Assembly: GCA_021731425.1 (NCBI GenBank)
Contig: JAKFXJ010000299.1
Location: forward strand, 1 to 6,429
DNA: 6,429 nt
Direction: 5' to 3'
Source: Limnohabitans sp.
Lineage (GTDB): Bacteria > Pseudomonadota > Gammaproteobacteria > Burkholderiales > Burkholderiaceae_C
Shown: one piece after another, positions 1-6,305 of the stretch
Layout of the letters: every line of letters starts with the position of its first letter
How positions within the stretch are numbered: position 1 is the first letter of the stretch
The notes under the pieces: generated by a model
What the model was told of the DNA's origin: nothing
Database searches by the model: none
The model's input: the letters and a program-made list of their open reading frames with translations, nothing else
Translations under genes and position numbers: made by a program

Positions 1-1
1 G

Positions 2-430
2 GTGGGCGGGGGCATCAGCGACGGCTGGGGTGTGGCAGGTGCCATCGCGTCCGGTGCCGACCTGGTTTACATGGGCACACGCTTTATTCCCACGCTCGAG
101 AGCATGGCCGACCCAGCCTACAAACAGATGCTGGTGGACAGCACCGCCGACGATCTGGTCATCAGTGCCGGCATCACCGGCACGCCGGCCAGCTGGCTCA
201 AGCCTTCCCTCCAGGCCAATGGGCTGGACCCCGACCATCTTCCGTCGGCACCTGCCCGCAGTTACGACAGCAACCAGGCCATTGGGGCCAAAAAATGGCG
301 CGATGTGTGGGCTGCCGGGCAAGGCGTGGGGGCTATCAAGGCGGTCGAATCCACTGCCGCAGTGGTGAACCGACTGGCTGTTGAATACGCTGCAGCACGT
401 CAGCGATTTTCTGCCATGCCTTCTATCTAA
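2..430 (+). CDS. Nitronate monooxygenase family protein, C-terminal part (5' end outside window)
   Basis: The reading frame is open from the left edge (first full codon GTG at position 2) to TAA at 428-430, giving the last 142 residues of a longer protein; the GTG is not a real start. The visible part is the C-terminal section of an FMN-binding TIM barrel of the nitronate monooxygenase/2-nitropropane dioxygenase family. The glycine-rich GGGISDG (residues 2-8) and the following GADLVYMGTRF (18-28) are the usual FMN-phosphate-binding strands. The tail, with AGQGVGAIKAVES, matches the C-terminal helices of the family. Characterised members oxidise alkyl nitronates with FMN and O2, but many relatives act on other substrates, including acyl-CoA or enone compounds. 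The catalytic-histidine region lies upstream, so true nitronate activity cannot be judged here. The gene ends 29 bases before the carotenoid oxygenase start and is probably co-transcribed with it. Family assignment is firm; substrate is unknown. Confidence 0.88.
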   Translation: MGGGISDGWGVAGAIASGADLVYMGTRFIPTLESMADPAYKQMLVDSTADDLVISAGITGTPASWLKPSLQANGLDPDHLPSAPARSYDSNQAIGAKKWRDVWAAGQGVGAIKAVESTAAVVNRLAVEYAAARQRFSAMPSI

Positions 431-459
431 AGCCACGCCACTATTACTTTTGAATCCGC

Positions 460-1914
460 ATGAAATCCGAAGTCGTTCAGCGCATCCACCCCACCCTGGT
501 GCCGGGTCAGCACCCCTACATGAGTGGGGCCTTTGCACCTAACTACACCGAATACAACGCGACCGATCTGGAGGTGATAGGCGAAGTGCCCAAGCGCCTC
601 AATGGCGTCTACCTGCGCAACACCCAAAATCCGGTGCACCAGCCCTTGGGCACGGCCCATGTTTTTGATGGTGATGGCATGCTGCATTTGCTCAGCTTTC
701 GGCATGGTCAGGTTGAATACCGCAATCGCTTTTTGCGCACCCGAGGTTTCATGGAGGAACAGGCTGCCGGGCAAGCGCTGTATGCCGGCCTGATAGACCC
801 TCCCGCGCTCGCCCAAAGGCCCGGTTGGGGTGCGCGCGGGGGCCTCAAAGACACCTCGGCCACCGATGTCATCGTGCACGCTGGTGCGGCCCTGACCACC
901 TTTTACCAGTGTGGCGAACCCTACCGCTTTCACCCCCGCACACTGGAGCCCTTGGGGGTGGCCGACTGGGGCGCCTCGGTCCTGCCTGACAACGGGATTT
1001 CGGCCCATCCTAAAGTGTGTCCACGCACGGGCGACCTTTTGTTTTTCAACTACAGCAAAAACGCCCCCTTCATGCATTACGGTGAGGTGGACCGTCACAA
1101 CCAATTGGTGCATTACGTGCCCGTGCCGCTGCCGGGCCCGCGCCTGCCGCACGACATGGTGTTCACCGAACACTTTGCCATCCTCAATGACTTTCCCCTC
1201 CACTGGGACGAGTCCCTGCTGCCCAAGGGCAAGCACAAGCTGATTTACCGCCAGGACCAGCCCGCGCGTTTTGCGGTGGTGCCAAGGCGGCACGCCCCTC
1301 AGACCGGCATCCGCTGGTTTGAGGCCAGCCCGACCTATGTCCTGCATTGGCTCAATGCCTGGGAGGAGGGCGATGAGATCGTGCTGCACGGCTTCCATCA
1401 GAAAACCCCCATGCCCCAACGCGGCTACGACAATACGGGCAACACTTTGGGGCCGGAGCGCTACGGCCCGACCCTGTACGAATGGCGCTTGAACTTACGC
1501 ACCGGCGCCGTGCAGGAAAAACGGCTGAACGAGCGGTACCTTGAATTCGGCATGATCAACTGCCGCCACTGGGGTCGCCCCTACCGGTATTCCTACAACA
1601 TGGTGGCGCACCCGGGCAGCTTCCTGTTTGACGGTGTCATGCGCTACGACCACACCACGGGGACATCACAGCAGTACCTTTTTGGCGAAGGGCGCTACGG
1701 CAGCGAATCGCCCATGGCGCCGTGTTCAGACGCCCAGGTCGAGGACGACGGTTACGTGGTCAGCTTTGTCAGTGACATGAAGACCGACCGGTCCGAGTGC
1801 CTGGTGCTGAACGCACGCGAGCTCAATGCCGGGCCTGTGGCCCGCATCATGCTGCCCCACCGCATCAGCAGTGGCACCCATGCATGCTGGGCCGATGCTG
1901 GCGAATTCGAATGA
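460..1914 (+). CDS. Carotenoid oxygenase family protein (carotenoid/apocarotenoid or stilbene-type cleavage dioxygenase)
   Basis: A complete 484-residue protein, the normal length for bacterial members of the carotenoid cleavage oxygenase (RPE65) family. These are non-haem Fe(II) beta-propeller enzymes that split a conjugated C=C bond with O2 into two carbonyl products. The four iron-binding histidines can be placed from conserved context: His183 (SAHPKVCPRTG), His231 (LPHDMVFTEHF), His296 (YVLHWLNAWEEGDEI) and His474 (SSGTHACW). Likely second-shell glutamates are Glu153 (CGEPYRF), Glu362 (RYLEFGMIN) and Glu428 (QVEDDGYVV). Other hallmarks are LNGVYLRNTQNP (48-59), HVFDGDGMLH (67-76) and YRNRFLRT (87-94). 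No signal peptide is visible, so it is probably cytoplasmic or loosely membrane-associated. The ATG at 460 lacks a clear Shine-Dalgarno. It is preferred because it leaves the usual short N-terminal arm before HPYMSGAFAPNY; ATG 520 would remove part of that arm. It sits between the NMO fragment and a thiolase. Family is near certain; substrate is unknown. Confidence 0.95.
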   Translation: MKSEVVQRIHPTLVPGQHPYMSGAFAPNYTEYNATDLEVIGEVPKRLNGVYLRNTQNPVHQPLGTAHVFDGDGMLHLLSFRHGQVEYRNRFLRTRGFMEEQAAGQALYAGLIDPPALAQRPGWGARGGLKDTSATDVIVHAGAALTTFYQCGEPYRFHPRTLEPLGVADWGASVLPDNGISAHPKVCPRTGDLLFFNYSKNAPFMHYGEVDRHNQLVHYVPVPLPGPRLPHDMVFTEHFAILNDFPLHWDESLLPKGKHKLIYRQDQPARFAVVPRRHAPQTGIRWFEASPTYVLHWLNAWEEGDEIVLHGFHQKTPMPQRGYDNTGNTLGPERYGPTLYEWRLNLRTGAVQEKRLNERYLEFGMINCRHWGRPYRYSYNMVAHPGSFLFDGVMRYDHTTGTSQQYLFGEGRYGSESPMAPCSDAQVEDDGYVVSFVSDMKTDRSECLVLNARELNAGPVARIMLPHRISSGTHACWADAGEFE

Positions 1915-1961
1915 TCACTCGTGCCGTCTGAGCATTGGCTTTTCTTCCCCCATTTCAAACT

Positions 1962-1965
1962 GGAG
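1962..1965 (+). promoter_or_regulatory. Ribosome binding site of the thiolase gene (GGAG)
   Basis: GGAG lies six bases before ATG 1972, a good Shine-Dalgarno distance. It decides the start: the frame is also open from a GTG at 1921, but that codon has no ribosome binding site and would add 17 residues (including HWLFFPHF) unlike a thiolase N-terminus. Confidence 0.75.
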
Positions 1966-1971
1966 CAACAT

Positions 1972-3204
1972 ATGAACGCCCCCATTTACATCCTTGGTGG
2001 TCACCAGACCGACTTTTCAAAAGCCTGGTCCCGCCACGGGCAGGACATCTCCGACATCATGCGCGAGACCACTTTGGGCGCGCTCCACCAGGCCCAGGTC
2101 GAGCCCTCGCAAATCCAGAGCATCCACGTCGGCAATGCCTTTGGCGAGCTGCAGCGTCAACAGGCCCATCTGGGCGCCATGGTGGCGCAGGTGGTGCCCG
2201 AGTTGTGGGGTGCACCGGCCATGCGACACGAAGGCGCGTGCGCCTCGTCGTCTCTGGCCTTGCTGACCGCCATGGCGGAAATCGAAGCCGGTCGTTACGA
2301 CTGTGTGCTGGTCCTGGGCGCCGAAGAGTTCAAGAACACCGATGGCAACACCGCATCGGTCAACCAGAACGCCGCGGGTTGGCAAGGCCGTGAGGGCTTT
2401 GACTGCACTTTCATGTGGCCCGCGGCTTTTGGCCGGGTGGCGCAAGAGTACGAGCGGCGTTACGGCCTGGACCGCAGGCACCTCAACCGCATTGCCGAGA
2501 TCAATTACGGCAACGCCAAACGCAACCCGCTTTCACAAACGCGCCATTGGCAGTTCAATGAACTGAGCTTCACCGACGATGACCAGGCCAATCCGGTGAT
2601 CGAGCCCGGTACCCGCCGCCAGGATTGTGGCCAAATCACCGATGGGGGTTGCGCCATGGTCATCGCATCAGCCCATTTTGCACAGGAGCATGCCCGCCGC
2701 ACTGGGCAATCGCTGGACGCCATGGCGCGCATCAGCGGCTGGGGTCACCGCAATGCGGGTCTGCGCCTGCTGGACAAGTTCGAGCGCAGTGCGCAAGAGC
2801 CCTATGTCTTCCCCCACCTGCGTCAGGCGCTGGAAGACGCCTGGCAGCGTGCTGGGGTGCCGGGTGTTCAGGCCATGGATGGCATCGAGACCCATGATTG
2901 CTTCACCACAACGGAATACGTGGCCATTGACCACCTGGGACTGACCGCACCCGGCCAGAGCTGGCAAGCGGTGGAAGATGGCACGATTGCACCGGGCGGC
3001 GCGTGTCCTGTCAACATGAGCGGTGGCCTGATTGGCTGCGGCCATCCTGTGGGTGCCACCGGGTCCCGCATGGTCTGGGATGCGGCCCGGCAAGTCACTG
3101 GTCAGGCGGGCGAGATGCAAATCGAAGGCGCACGCCGCATGCAGACACTCAACATTGGTGGCTCGTGCGCCACGGTGGTCAGCTTCGTGGTGGAGCGGGG
3201 CTGA
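1972..3204 (+). CDS. SCP-x-like thiolase (acetyl-CoA acetyltransferase family)
   Basis: A 410-residue thiolase-superfamily enzyme, complete in length for the SCP-x-like (sterol-carrier-protein thiolase) branch. Thiolases cleave 3-oxoacyl-CoA with CoA to give acetyl- or propionyl-CoA and a shortened acyl-CoA, or run the reverse condensation. The acyl-accepting cysteine is Cys90 in HEGACASSS (86-94). HDCF (308-311) is the signature distinguishing SCP-x-type thiolases from ordinary FadA/PhaA types; it supplies His308 and the second catalytic cysteine, Cys310. GGLIGCGHPVGATG (351-364) carries the active-site His358, and NIGGSCATVVSF (394-405) is the C-terminal strand. All key residues are present, so it should be active. 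No fused SCP2 lipid-binding domain follows, and no DUF35/OB-fold partner gene, which often accompanies such thiolases, is adjacent. It begins 57 bases after the carotenoid oxygenase, probably in the same operon. This suggests beta-oxidation-type processing of a bulky or branched acyl-CoA, which is an inference. Confidence 0.93.
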   Translation: MNAPIYILGGHQTDFSKAWSRHGQDISDIMRETTLGALHQAQVEPSQIQSIHVGNAFGELQRQQAHLGAMVAQVVPELWGAPAMRHEGACASSSLALLTAMAEIEAGRYDCVLVLGAEEFKNTDGNTASVNQNAAGWQGREGFDCTFMWPAAFGRVAQEYERRYGLDRRHLNRIAEINYGNAKRNPLSQTRHWQFNELSFTDDDQANPVIEPGTRRQDCGQITDGGCAMVIASAHFAQEHARRTGQSLDAMARISGWGHRNAGLRLLDKFERSAQEPYVFPHLRQALEDAWQRAGVPGVQAMDGIETHDCFTTTEYVAIDHLGLTAPGQSWQAVEDGTIAPGGACPVNMSGGLIGCGHPVGATGSRMVWDAARQVTGQAGEMQIEGARRMQTLNIGGSCATVVSFVVERG

Positions 3205-3221
3205 GGCTTTCATCGGCTGAC

Positions 3222-3244
3222 GCCCGTTGCCCAAGGCAAGGGGC
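3222..3244. terminator. Hairpin between convergent operons, possible terminator (first)
   Basis: Arms 3222-3231 and 3235-3244 pair at nine of ten positions (one G/G mismatch at 3226/3240) around a three-base CAA loop. It begins 18 bases after the thiolase stop, where a terminator for the plus-strand operon would be expected. No T tract follows on either strand, so it is not a textbook intrinsic terminator. It may act as an RNA 3'-end stabiliser or assist Rho-dependent termination. Confidence 0.5.
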
Positions 3245-3266
3245 ATCGGGCGCGGGTGGGCCGGAC

Positions 3267-3287
3267 GCAGGCCCGCGCGGGGCCTGC
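3267..3287. terminator. Perfect GC-rich hairpin between convergent operons, possible terminator (second)
   Basis: The arms GCAGGCCC (3267-3274) and GGGCCTGC (3280-3287) are perfect reverse complements, eight base pairs around a five-base GCGCG loop. It lies 14 bases beyond the end of the minus-strand cupin gene, so it is well placed to end that operon and could serve both directions. There is no T tract. A competing pairing exists between GCGCGGG (3250-3256) and CCCGCGC (3272-3278), so the folded form is not unique. Confidence 0.5.
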
Positions 3288-3300
3288 ATGGAGACGAGTC

Positions 3301-3579
3301 TCAGTTGGCTCGCGCCACCCACACGGTGGCGCCTTGGGCGCCGTACAGCTCCGCATGAGGCACATCGCGGGCCAGACGAAAGAAGTCACCGGCCTGCAGG
3401 TGTTTCACCTCTTCACCCAGGGTCAGCCAGTATTCCCCACGCGCCACGTAGGCGCTGACATCAAAGGGGTGGGTGTGGGTGTCGAGTTTCAGGTCGGCGG
3501 CCCACTCGCGCACAATGATTTCATCAAAGCCCTCATCCAGGGACTGTGCGGTGAAATTTTCGAGGGTGGGAGAGGTCAT
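3301..3579 (-). CDS. Small single-domain cupin protein
   Basis: A 92-residue protein made almost entirely of one cupin beta-barrel. The first cupin motif is seen as HTHPFDVSAYVARGEYWL (35-52), with His35 and His37 as likely metal ligands. Asp40 stands near where the classical motif has glutamate. The second motif is AGDFFRLARDVPHAELYG (63-80), with His75 as the third histidine. Small cupins of this kind bind a divalent metal and may be enzymes, sugar- or ligand-binding proteins, or sensors; the fold does not tell which. The ATG at 3579 is preceded by TAAGG seven bases upstream. The gene starts 51 bases after the aminotransferase stop on the same strand, and a short inverted repeat (TGACC/GGTCA, 3616-3628) lies in that gap. 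It is probably the last gene of the minus-strand operon. Fold assignment is good; function is unknown. Confidence 0.85.
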   Translation of the reverse strand: MTSPTLENFTAQSLDEGFDEIIVREWAADLKLDTHTHPFDVSAYVARGEYWLTLGEEVKHLQAGDFFRLARDVPHAELYGAQGATVWVARAN

Positions 3580-3630
3580 GGCAAGGCCTTAGGTGGGTGA
3601 GAAACGTGGGTGGAGTGACCGGTGGTCAGG

Positions 3631-4809
3631 TCAGGCTTTGTACCAGTCCTTGACCGCTGCCACATAGCGGGCCACACCTTCGGCCACGGTGGCGGCGTCC
3701 AGCGCACCATAGGACAGGCGCTGGTAGTTGGCACTGGCCGTGTCGCTCAGGCCAAAGGCAAAACCGGGCAGGGTGGCCACACGGTGTTTTTCGACCATGG
3801 CGCGGTTGAAAGCCATGGGGTCGGAGACACCGGGCAGCTTCATCAGCACATAAAAAGCGCCTTGGGTTGTCGGAAATTCGACCAGATCACCCAGGCCCCG
3901 CAGCGCTTGGTTGACCTGTGCACGCACCTGGGCCAGGGCTTGCACTTTGGGTTGCACCCATTCGCGGCCCAGCTGCAGGGCTTGCAGCGCCAACAATTGA
4001 GACGCCACCGGGGCGCAGATCAGGTTGGTGTCTTGCACCTTGTTCATGGCCCCAAACAGGTCGGCCGGAAACACCACATAGCCCACGCGCCAGCTGGCCA
4101 TGCCGAAGTTTTTGGACATGGAATAAAACGACAAGGTGTGGTTTTGGGCGCCCGGAATCGATGCGGGCGAGAAGTGCCGGACACCGTCGTAGGTGAAGTA
4201 CTCGTAGGCTTCGTCGCTGAAGTGGTAAATGCCTGAGCGAGCACACAGGGCATTGACCGCTCGCAAGCTTTCTTCGCTGTAAACGGCCCCGGTGGGGTTG
4301 TTGGGTGAGACCGTGACGATGGCGCGGGTGCGCGGCGTGATGGCGGCGGCCAGGGCGTCGACATCCAGGCTCCAGTCGCTGTGCGTGGGCACAGGCACAG
4401 GGACGCAACCGCACATGCGGATCGCCATTTCCTGGTTGAAATAAAACGGCATGGGCAAGATGAATTCGTCGCCCGGATCGGCCACGGCCAGCACGCTGTT
4501 GAGAAAGGCCATGTTGCTGCCCGCTGTGACCATGACGATCGACTCGGTGCCGCAATGGATGTGGTTGTCATCTGCCAGTTTTTGCCGAAAGCGGTCCACC
4601 AAGGGGGCGATGCCACCCACGGCCTGGTACTTGTTGAGCTGGGCATCGGCCATGAGTTGGGGCAACTCGGCCACAGCGTGTGCAGGCGGGCCGTAGTTCA
4701 CAACGCCTTGACCCAAGGAGATGGTTCCAGGATGCTCGCGCACCAGCTTGGCAATGGTGGGGATGATGGGGCTGTCCACCGCATCCATGCGGGCAGATTG
4801 GCGTTTCAT
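3631..4809 (-). CDS. PLP-dependent aminotransferase, class I/II (aspartate aminotransferase fold)
   Basis: A complete fold-type I aminotransferase, 392 residues from ATG 4809. It should transfer an amino group between an amino acid and a 2-oxo acid using pyridoxal phosphate in the cytoplasm. Lys233 in SFYSMSKNFGMASWRVGY (227-244) forms the PLP Schiff base. Asn171 in SPNNPTG (168-174), and Asp199 and Tyr202 in SDEAYEYF (198-205), bind the cofactor. Arg364 in YQRLSYG probably holds the substrate carboxylate. SLGQGVVNYGPP (31-42) is the usual N-terminal substrate-side segment. The frame stays open upstream to a TTG at 4854, directly abutting the FKBP stop, and a further ATG lies at 4788. None has a clear Shine-Dalgarno; ATG 4809 is chosen because it gives a normal family N-terminus. 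It follows the FKBP gene by 45 bases. The amino acid specificity (aspartate, aromatic, alanine or other) cannot be told from motifs. Confidence 0.93.
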   Translation of the reverse strand: MKRQSARMDAVDSPIIPTIAKLVREHPGTISLGQGVVNYGPPAHAVAELPQLMADAQLNKYQAVGGIAPLVDRFRQKLADDNHIHCGTESIVMVTAGSNMAFLNSVLAVADPGDEFILPMPFYFNQEMAIRMCGCVPVPVPTHSDWSLDVDALAAAITPRTRAIVTVSPNNPTGAVYSEESLRAVNALCARSGIYHFSDEAYEYFTYDGVRHFSPASIPGAQNHTLSFYSMSKNFGMASWRVGYVVFPADLFGAMNKVQDTNLICAPVASQLLALQALQLGREWVQPKVQALAQVRAQVNQALRGLGDLVEFPTTQGAFYVLMKLPGVSDPMAFNRAMVEKHRVATLPGFAFGLSDTASANYQRLSYGALDAATVAEGVARYVAAVKDWYKA

Positions 4810-4854
4810 GGTGTGTACCGAGACTGAAGGCTTGAAAAATCGATGGTTTGCCAA

Positions 4855-5304
4855 TCACTTGCCATTGATGGCCAGCAACTCGACCTCGAACAACAACGTG
4901 GCTTTGGGTGGAATCACGCCCCCCGCGCCGCGGTCGCCATAGGCGGTGGCTGGCGGGCAAGTGAGCTTGGCCTTGCCACCCACCTTCATCAGCTGCATGC
5001 CTTCAGTCCAGCAGGGAATCACGCGGCTCAAGGGGAACTCGATGGACTCGTTGCGTTTGTAGGAGCTGTCGAACTCCTTGCCGTCGGGCAAGGTCCCACG
5101 GTAGTGGACCCTGACCGTGTCTGCGGCCTTGGGGCTGGCCCCGGTGCCGTCCTTGAGCGAGCGGTAAACCATGCCCGAGGCGGTGACCTGCGCGCCAGGC
5201 TCCTGAGCCGCGGCGGCCGTGACGGTGTTTTGGGCCTGTGCGGCTGATGCGGCCAGCAGCATGAGGGACAAGGCGGCGGTGCTGAGTGGGTGAGATGTTT
5301 TCAT
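4855..5304 (-). CDS. Exported FKBP-type peptidyl-prolyl cis-trans isomerase
   Basis: A 149-residue protein with a signal peptide followed by one FKBP domain; it catalyses cis-trans isomerisation of proline peptide bonds to help proteins fold. Residues 1-24 show a Lys near the start, a hydrophobic stretch (ALSLMLLAASAA) and a signal-peptidase I site after AQA (cut predicted between 24 and 25), so the enzyme should act in the periplasm. The FKBP domain spans about 42-147, and all usual pocket residues are present by motif: Tyr68 (VHYRG), Phe78 and Asp79 (EFDSS), Phe90, Val95-Ile96 and Trp99 (RVIPCW), Tyr122 (ATAYGDRG) and Phe139 (LLFEVELL). The mature part has two cysteines, 98 and 116. The frame opens at a GTG at 5343, but ATG 5304 gives the clean signal peptide and is preferred. 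It lies 54 bases after the NMO-like gene. There is no dimerisation domain as in FkpA or Mip; it is a minimal exported FKBP. Confidence 0.95.
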   Translation of the reverse strand: MKTSHPLSTAALSLMLLAASAAQAQNTVTAAAAQEPGAQVTASGMVYRSLKDGTGASPKAADTVRVHYRGTLPDGKEFDSSYKRNESIEFPLSRVIPCWTEGMQLMKVGGKAKLTCPPATAYGDRGAGGVIPPKATLLFEVELLAINGK

Positions 5305-5358
5305 GGGCTGATTTTTGAGCAAATGGGGAGGTCGGGGCTTCACGTCGGGGACAAGCGA

Positions 5359-6294
5359 TCAGCCAAAGCTGGCGGTTTGGGCCAGTTGGCCCATACGTGC
5401 GCCGATGCGGTGAAACTCGGCCACGGTCTGGTCGATGATCTGTCCGGCCGTCAAGACCTCGTGCACCAGGCCCGCCGATTGACCGGCCAGGGCGGGGGCG
5501 GCGTTCATGTTGCCGCCGAAGTACACGTCTTGAATGCCCTGGAATGCATCGGGGCCCATCAGGCCCGCCTCGTGCAGGCTTTGCGTGAAAGGCGCTTTGA
5601 GTGCGCGGATGCAAGGTGAGGACTTGGTGTTGAGCATGTAGGTGCCTGTGGTGGGCGCATCCACAATGGCTTGTTTGTAGTGGCTGTGCACCGGGCTTTC
5701 GGCGCAGGCCACAAAGCGGGTGCCCATCTGAACCGCTTCAGCGCCCAAGGCAAAGGCGGCCGCCATGCCGCGCCCATCCACAATGCCGCCAGCCGCAATC
5801 AGGGGCAGATCGGTTTTCTCGCGGATGGCCTGCAGCAGCACCAGGGTGCTGACCTCTTCAGGGTTCTTGAATCCCCCGCCCTCGGAGCCTTCCACCACCA
5901 GACCATCGACCCCAGCCTCAGCGCATTTGAGGGCGGCTTCCAGCGTGGGCACGGCGTGGTAGACCGCGATGCCCGCCGCTTTCAAGGGCGCCACGAATTT
6001 GGCTGGGCTGCCCGCCGAGGTGGTGACAAACCGGATGCCCGAGTCGCAGACGTAGCGCAGCATGGCATCGTCTTTTAAAAAACGGATGGGCAAATTCACA
6101 CCAAAAGGCAGGCCCGACGCCAGCATGGCGGCGATTTCGCGCTGGCAGTTCGCGGTTTCACCGGATGAGGTTTCGATGATGCCGAGCCCCCCCGCACGCG
6201 AGACGGCCATGGCCAAAGGGCTGCGAGCGATCCAGCCCATGGGGGCTTGCAAGATGGGGTAGCGGGCGCCAGTGTGGGCCAAAACACGGTTCAT
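5359..6294 (-). CDS. Nitronate monooxygenase family flavoprotein (FMN TIM barrel), true activity uncertain
   Basis: A complete 311-residue protein of the nitronate monooxygenase/2-nitropropane dioxygenase family, an FMN-binding TIM barrel. The N-terminus RYPILQAPMGWIA (11-23) and SRAGGLGII (32-40) form the first FMN-contacting strands. AAGGIVDGRGM (167-177) and GAEAVQMGTRF (184-194) bind the FMN phosphate. AGQSAGLVHEVLTA (270-283) is the typical C-terminal helix. Ordinary nitronate monooxygenases have EAGGH, with histidine as catalytic base; here the stretch is EGSEGGGFKNPEE (135-147) and Phe142 stands at the histidine position. The FMN fold is therefore certain, but nitronate oxidation is doubtful. 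Relatives with changed residues act as other flavin-dependent oxidoreductases, some on CoA thioesters. ATG 6294 has AAGG seven bases upstream. It appears to be the first gene of a four-gene minus-strand operon. It differs clearly from the NMO fragment at the left edge. Confidence 0.92.
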   Translation of the reverse strand: MNRVLAHTGARYPILQAPMGWIARSPLAMAVSRAGGLGIIETSSGETANCQREIAAMLASGLPFGVNLPIRFLKDDAMLRYVCDSGIRFVTTSAGSPAKFVAPLKAAGIAVYHAVPTLEAALKCAEAGVDGLVVEGSEGGGFKNPEEVSTLVLLQAIREKTDLPLIAAGGIVDGRGMAAAFALGAEAVQMGTRFVACAESPVHSHYKQAIVDAPTTGTYMLNTKSSPCIRALKAPFTQSLHEAGLMGPDAFQGIQDVYFGGNMNAAPALAGQSAGLVHEVLTAGQIIDQTVAEFHRIGARMGQLAQTASFG

Positions 6295-6301
6295 GGGTCT
6301 G

Positions 6302-6305
6302 CCTT
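6302..6305 (-). promoter_or_regulatory. Ribosome binding site of the NMO-like gene (AAGG)
   Basis: On the minus strand AAGG lies seven bases before ATG 6294, which supports that start. It is a partial Shine-Dalgarno match. Confidence 0.5.

Noticed and set aside
427..1419. Long minus-strand open frame (330 codons) opposite the carotenoid oxygenase
   Set aside because: It has no recognisable motif and lies wholly antisense to a gene with a complete catalytic site. Such long shadow frames are common in high-GC DNA.
1921..1971. GTG start for the thiolase at 1921, seven bases after the upstream stop codon begins its last base
   Set aside because: It lacks a ribosome binding site and adds 17 atypical residues; ATG 1972 has GGAG at ideal spacing.
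2668..3246. Minus-strand open frame of 192 codons opposite the thiolase
   Set aside because: It overlaps the thiolase active-site motifs on the other strand and shows no family features.
3616..3628. TGACC/GGTCA inverted repeat between aminotransferase and cupin as a terminator
   Set aside because: Five-base stem with a three-base loop, no T tract, inside a likely operon; too weak to call.
3622..4236. Plus-strand open frame of 204 codons opposite the aminotransferase
   Set aside because: Antisense to the aminotransferase catalytic core, with a His/Gly-rich composition typical of shadow translation.
4810..4854. TTG start for the aminotransferase at 4854, abutting the FKBP stop
   Set aside because: The start is possible through translational coupling, but TTG is rare and the extra 15 residues are not typical of the family. 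ATG 4809 is preferred, with moderate confidence.
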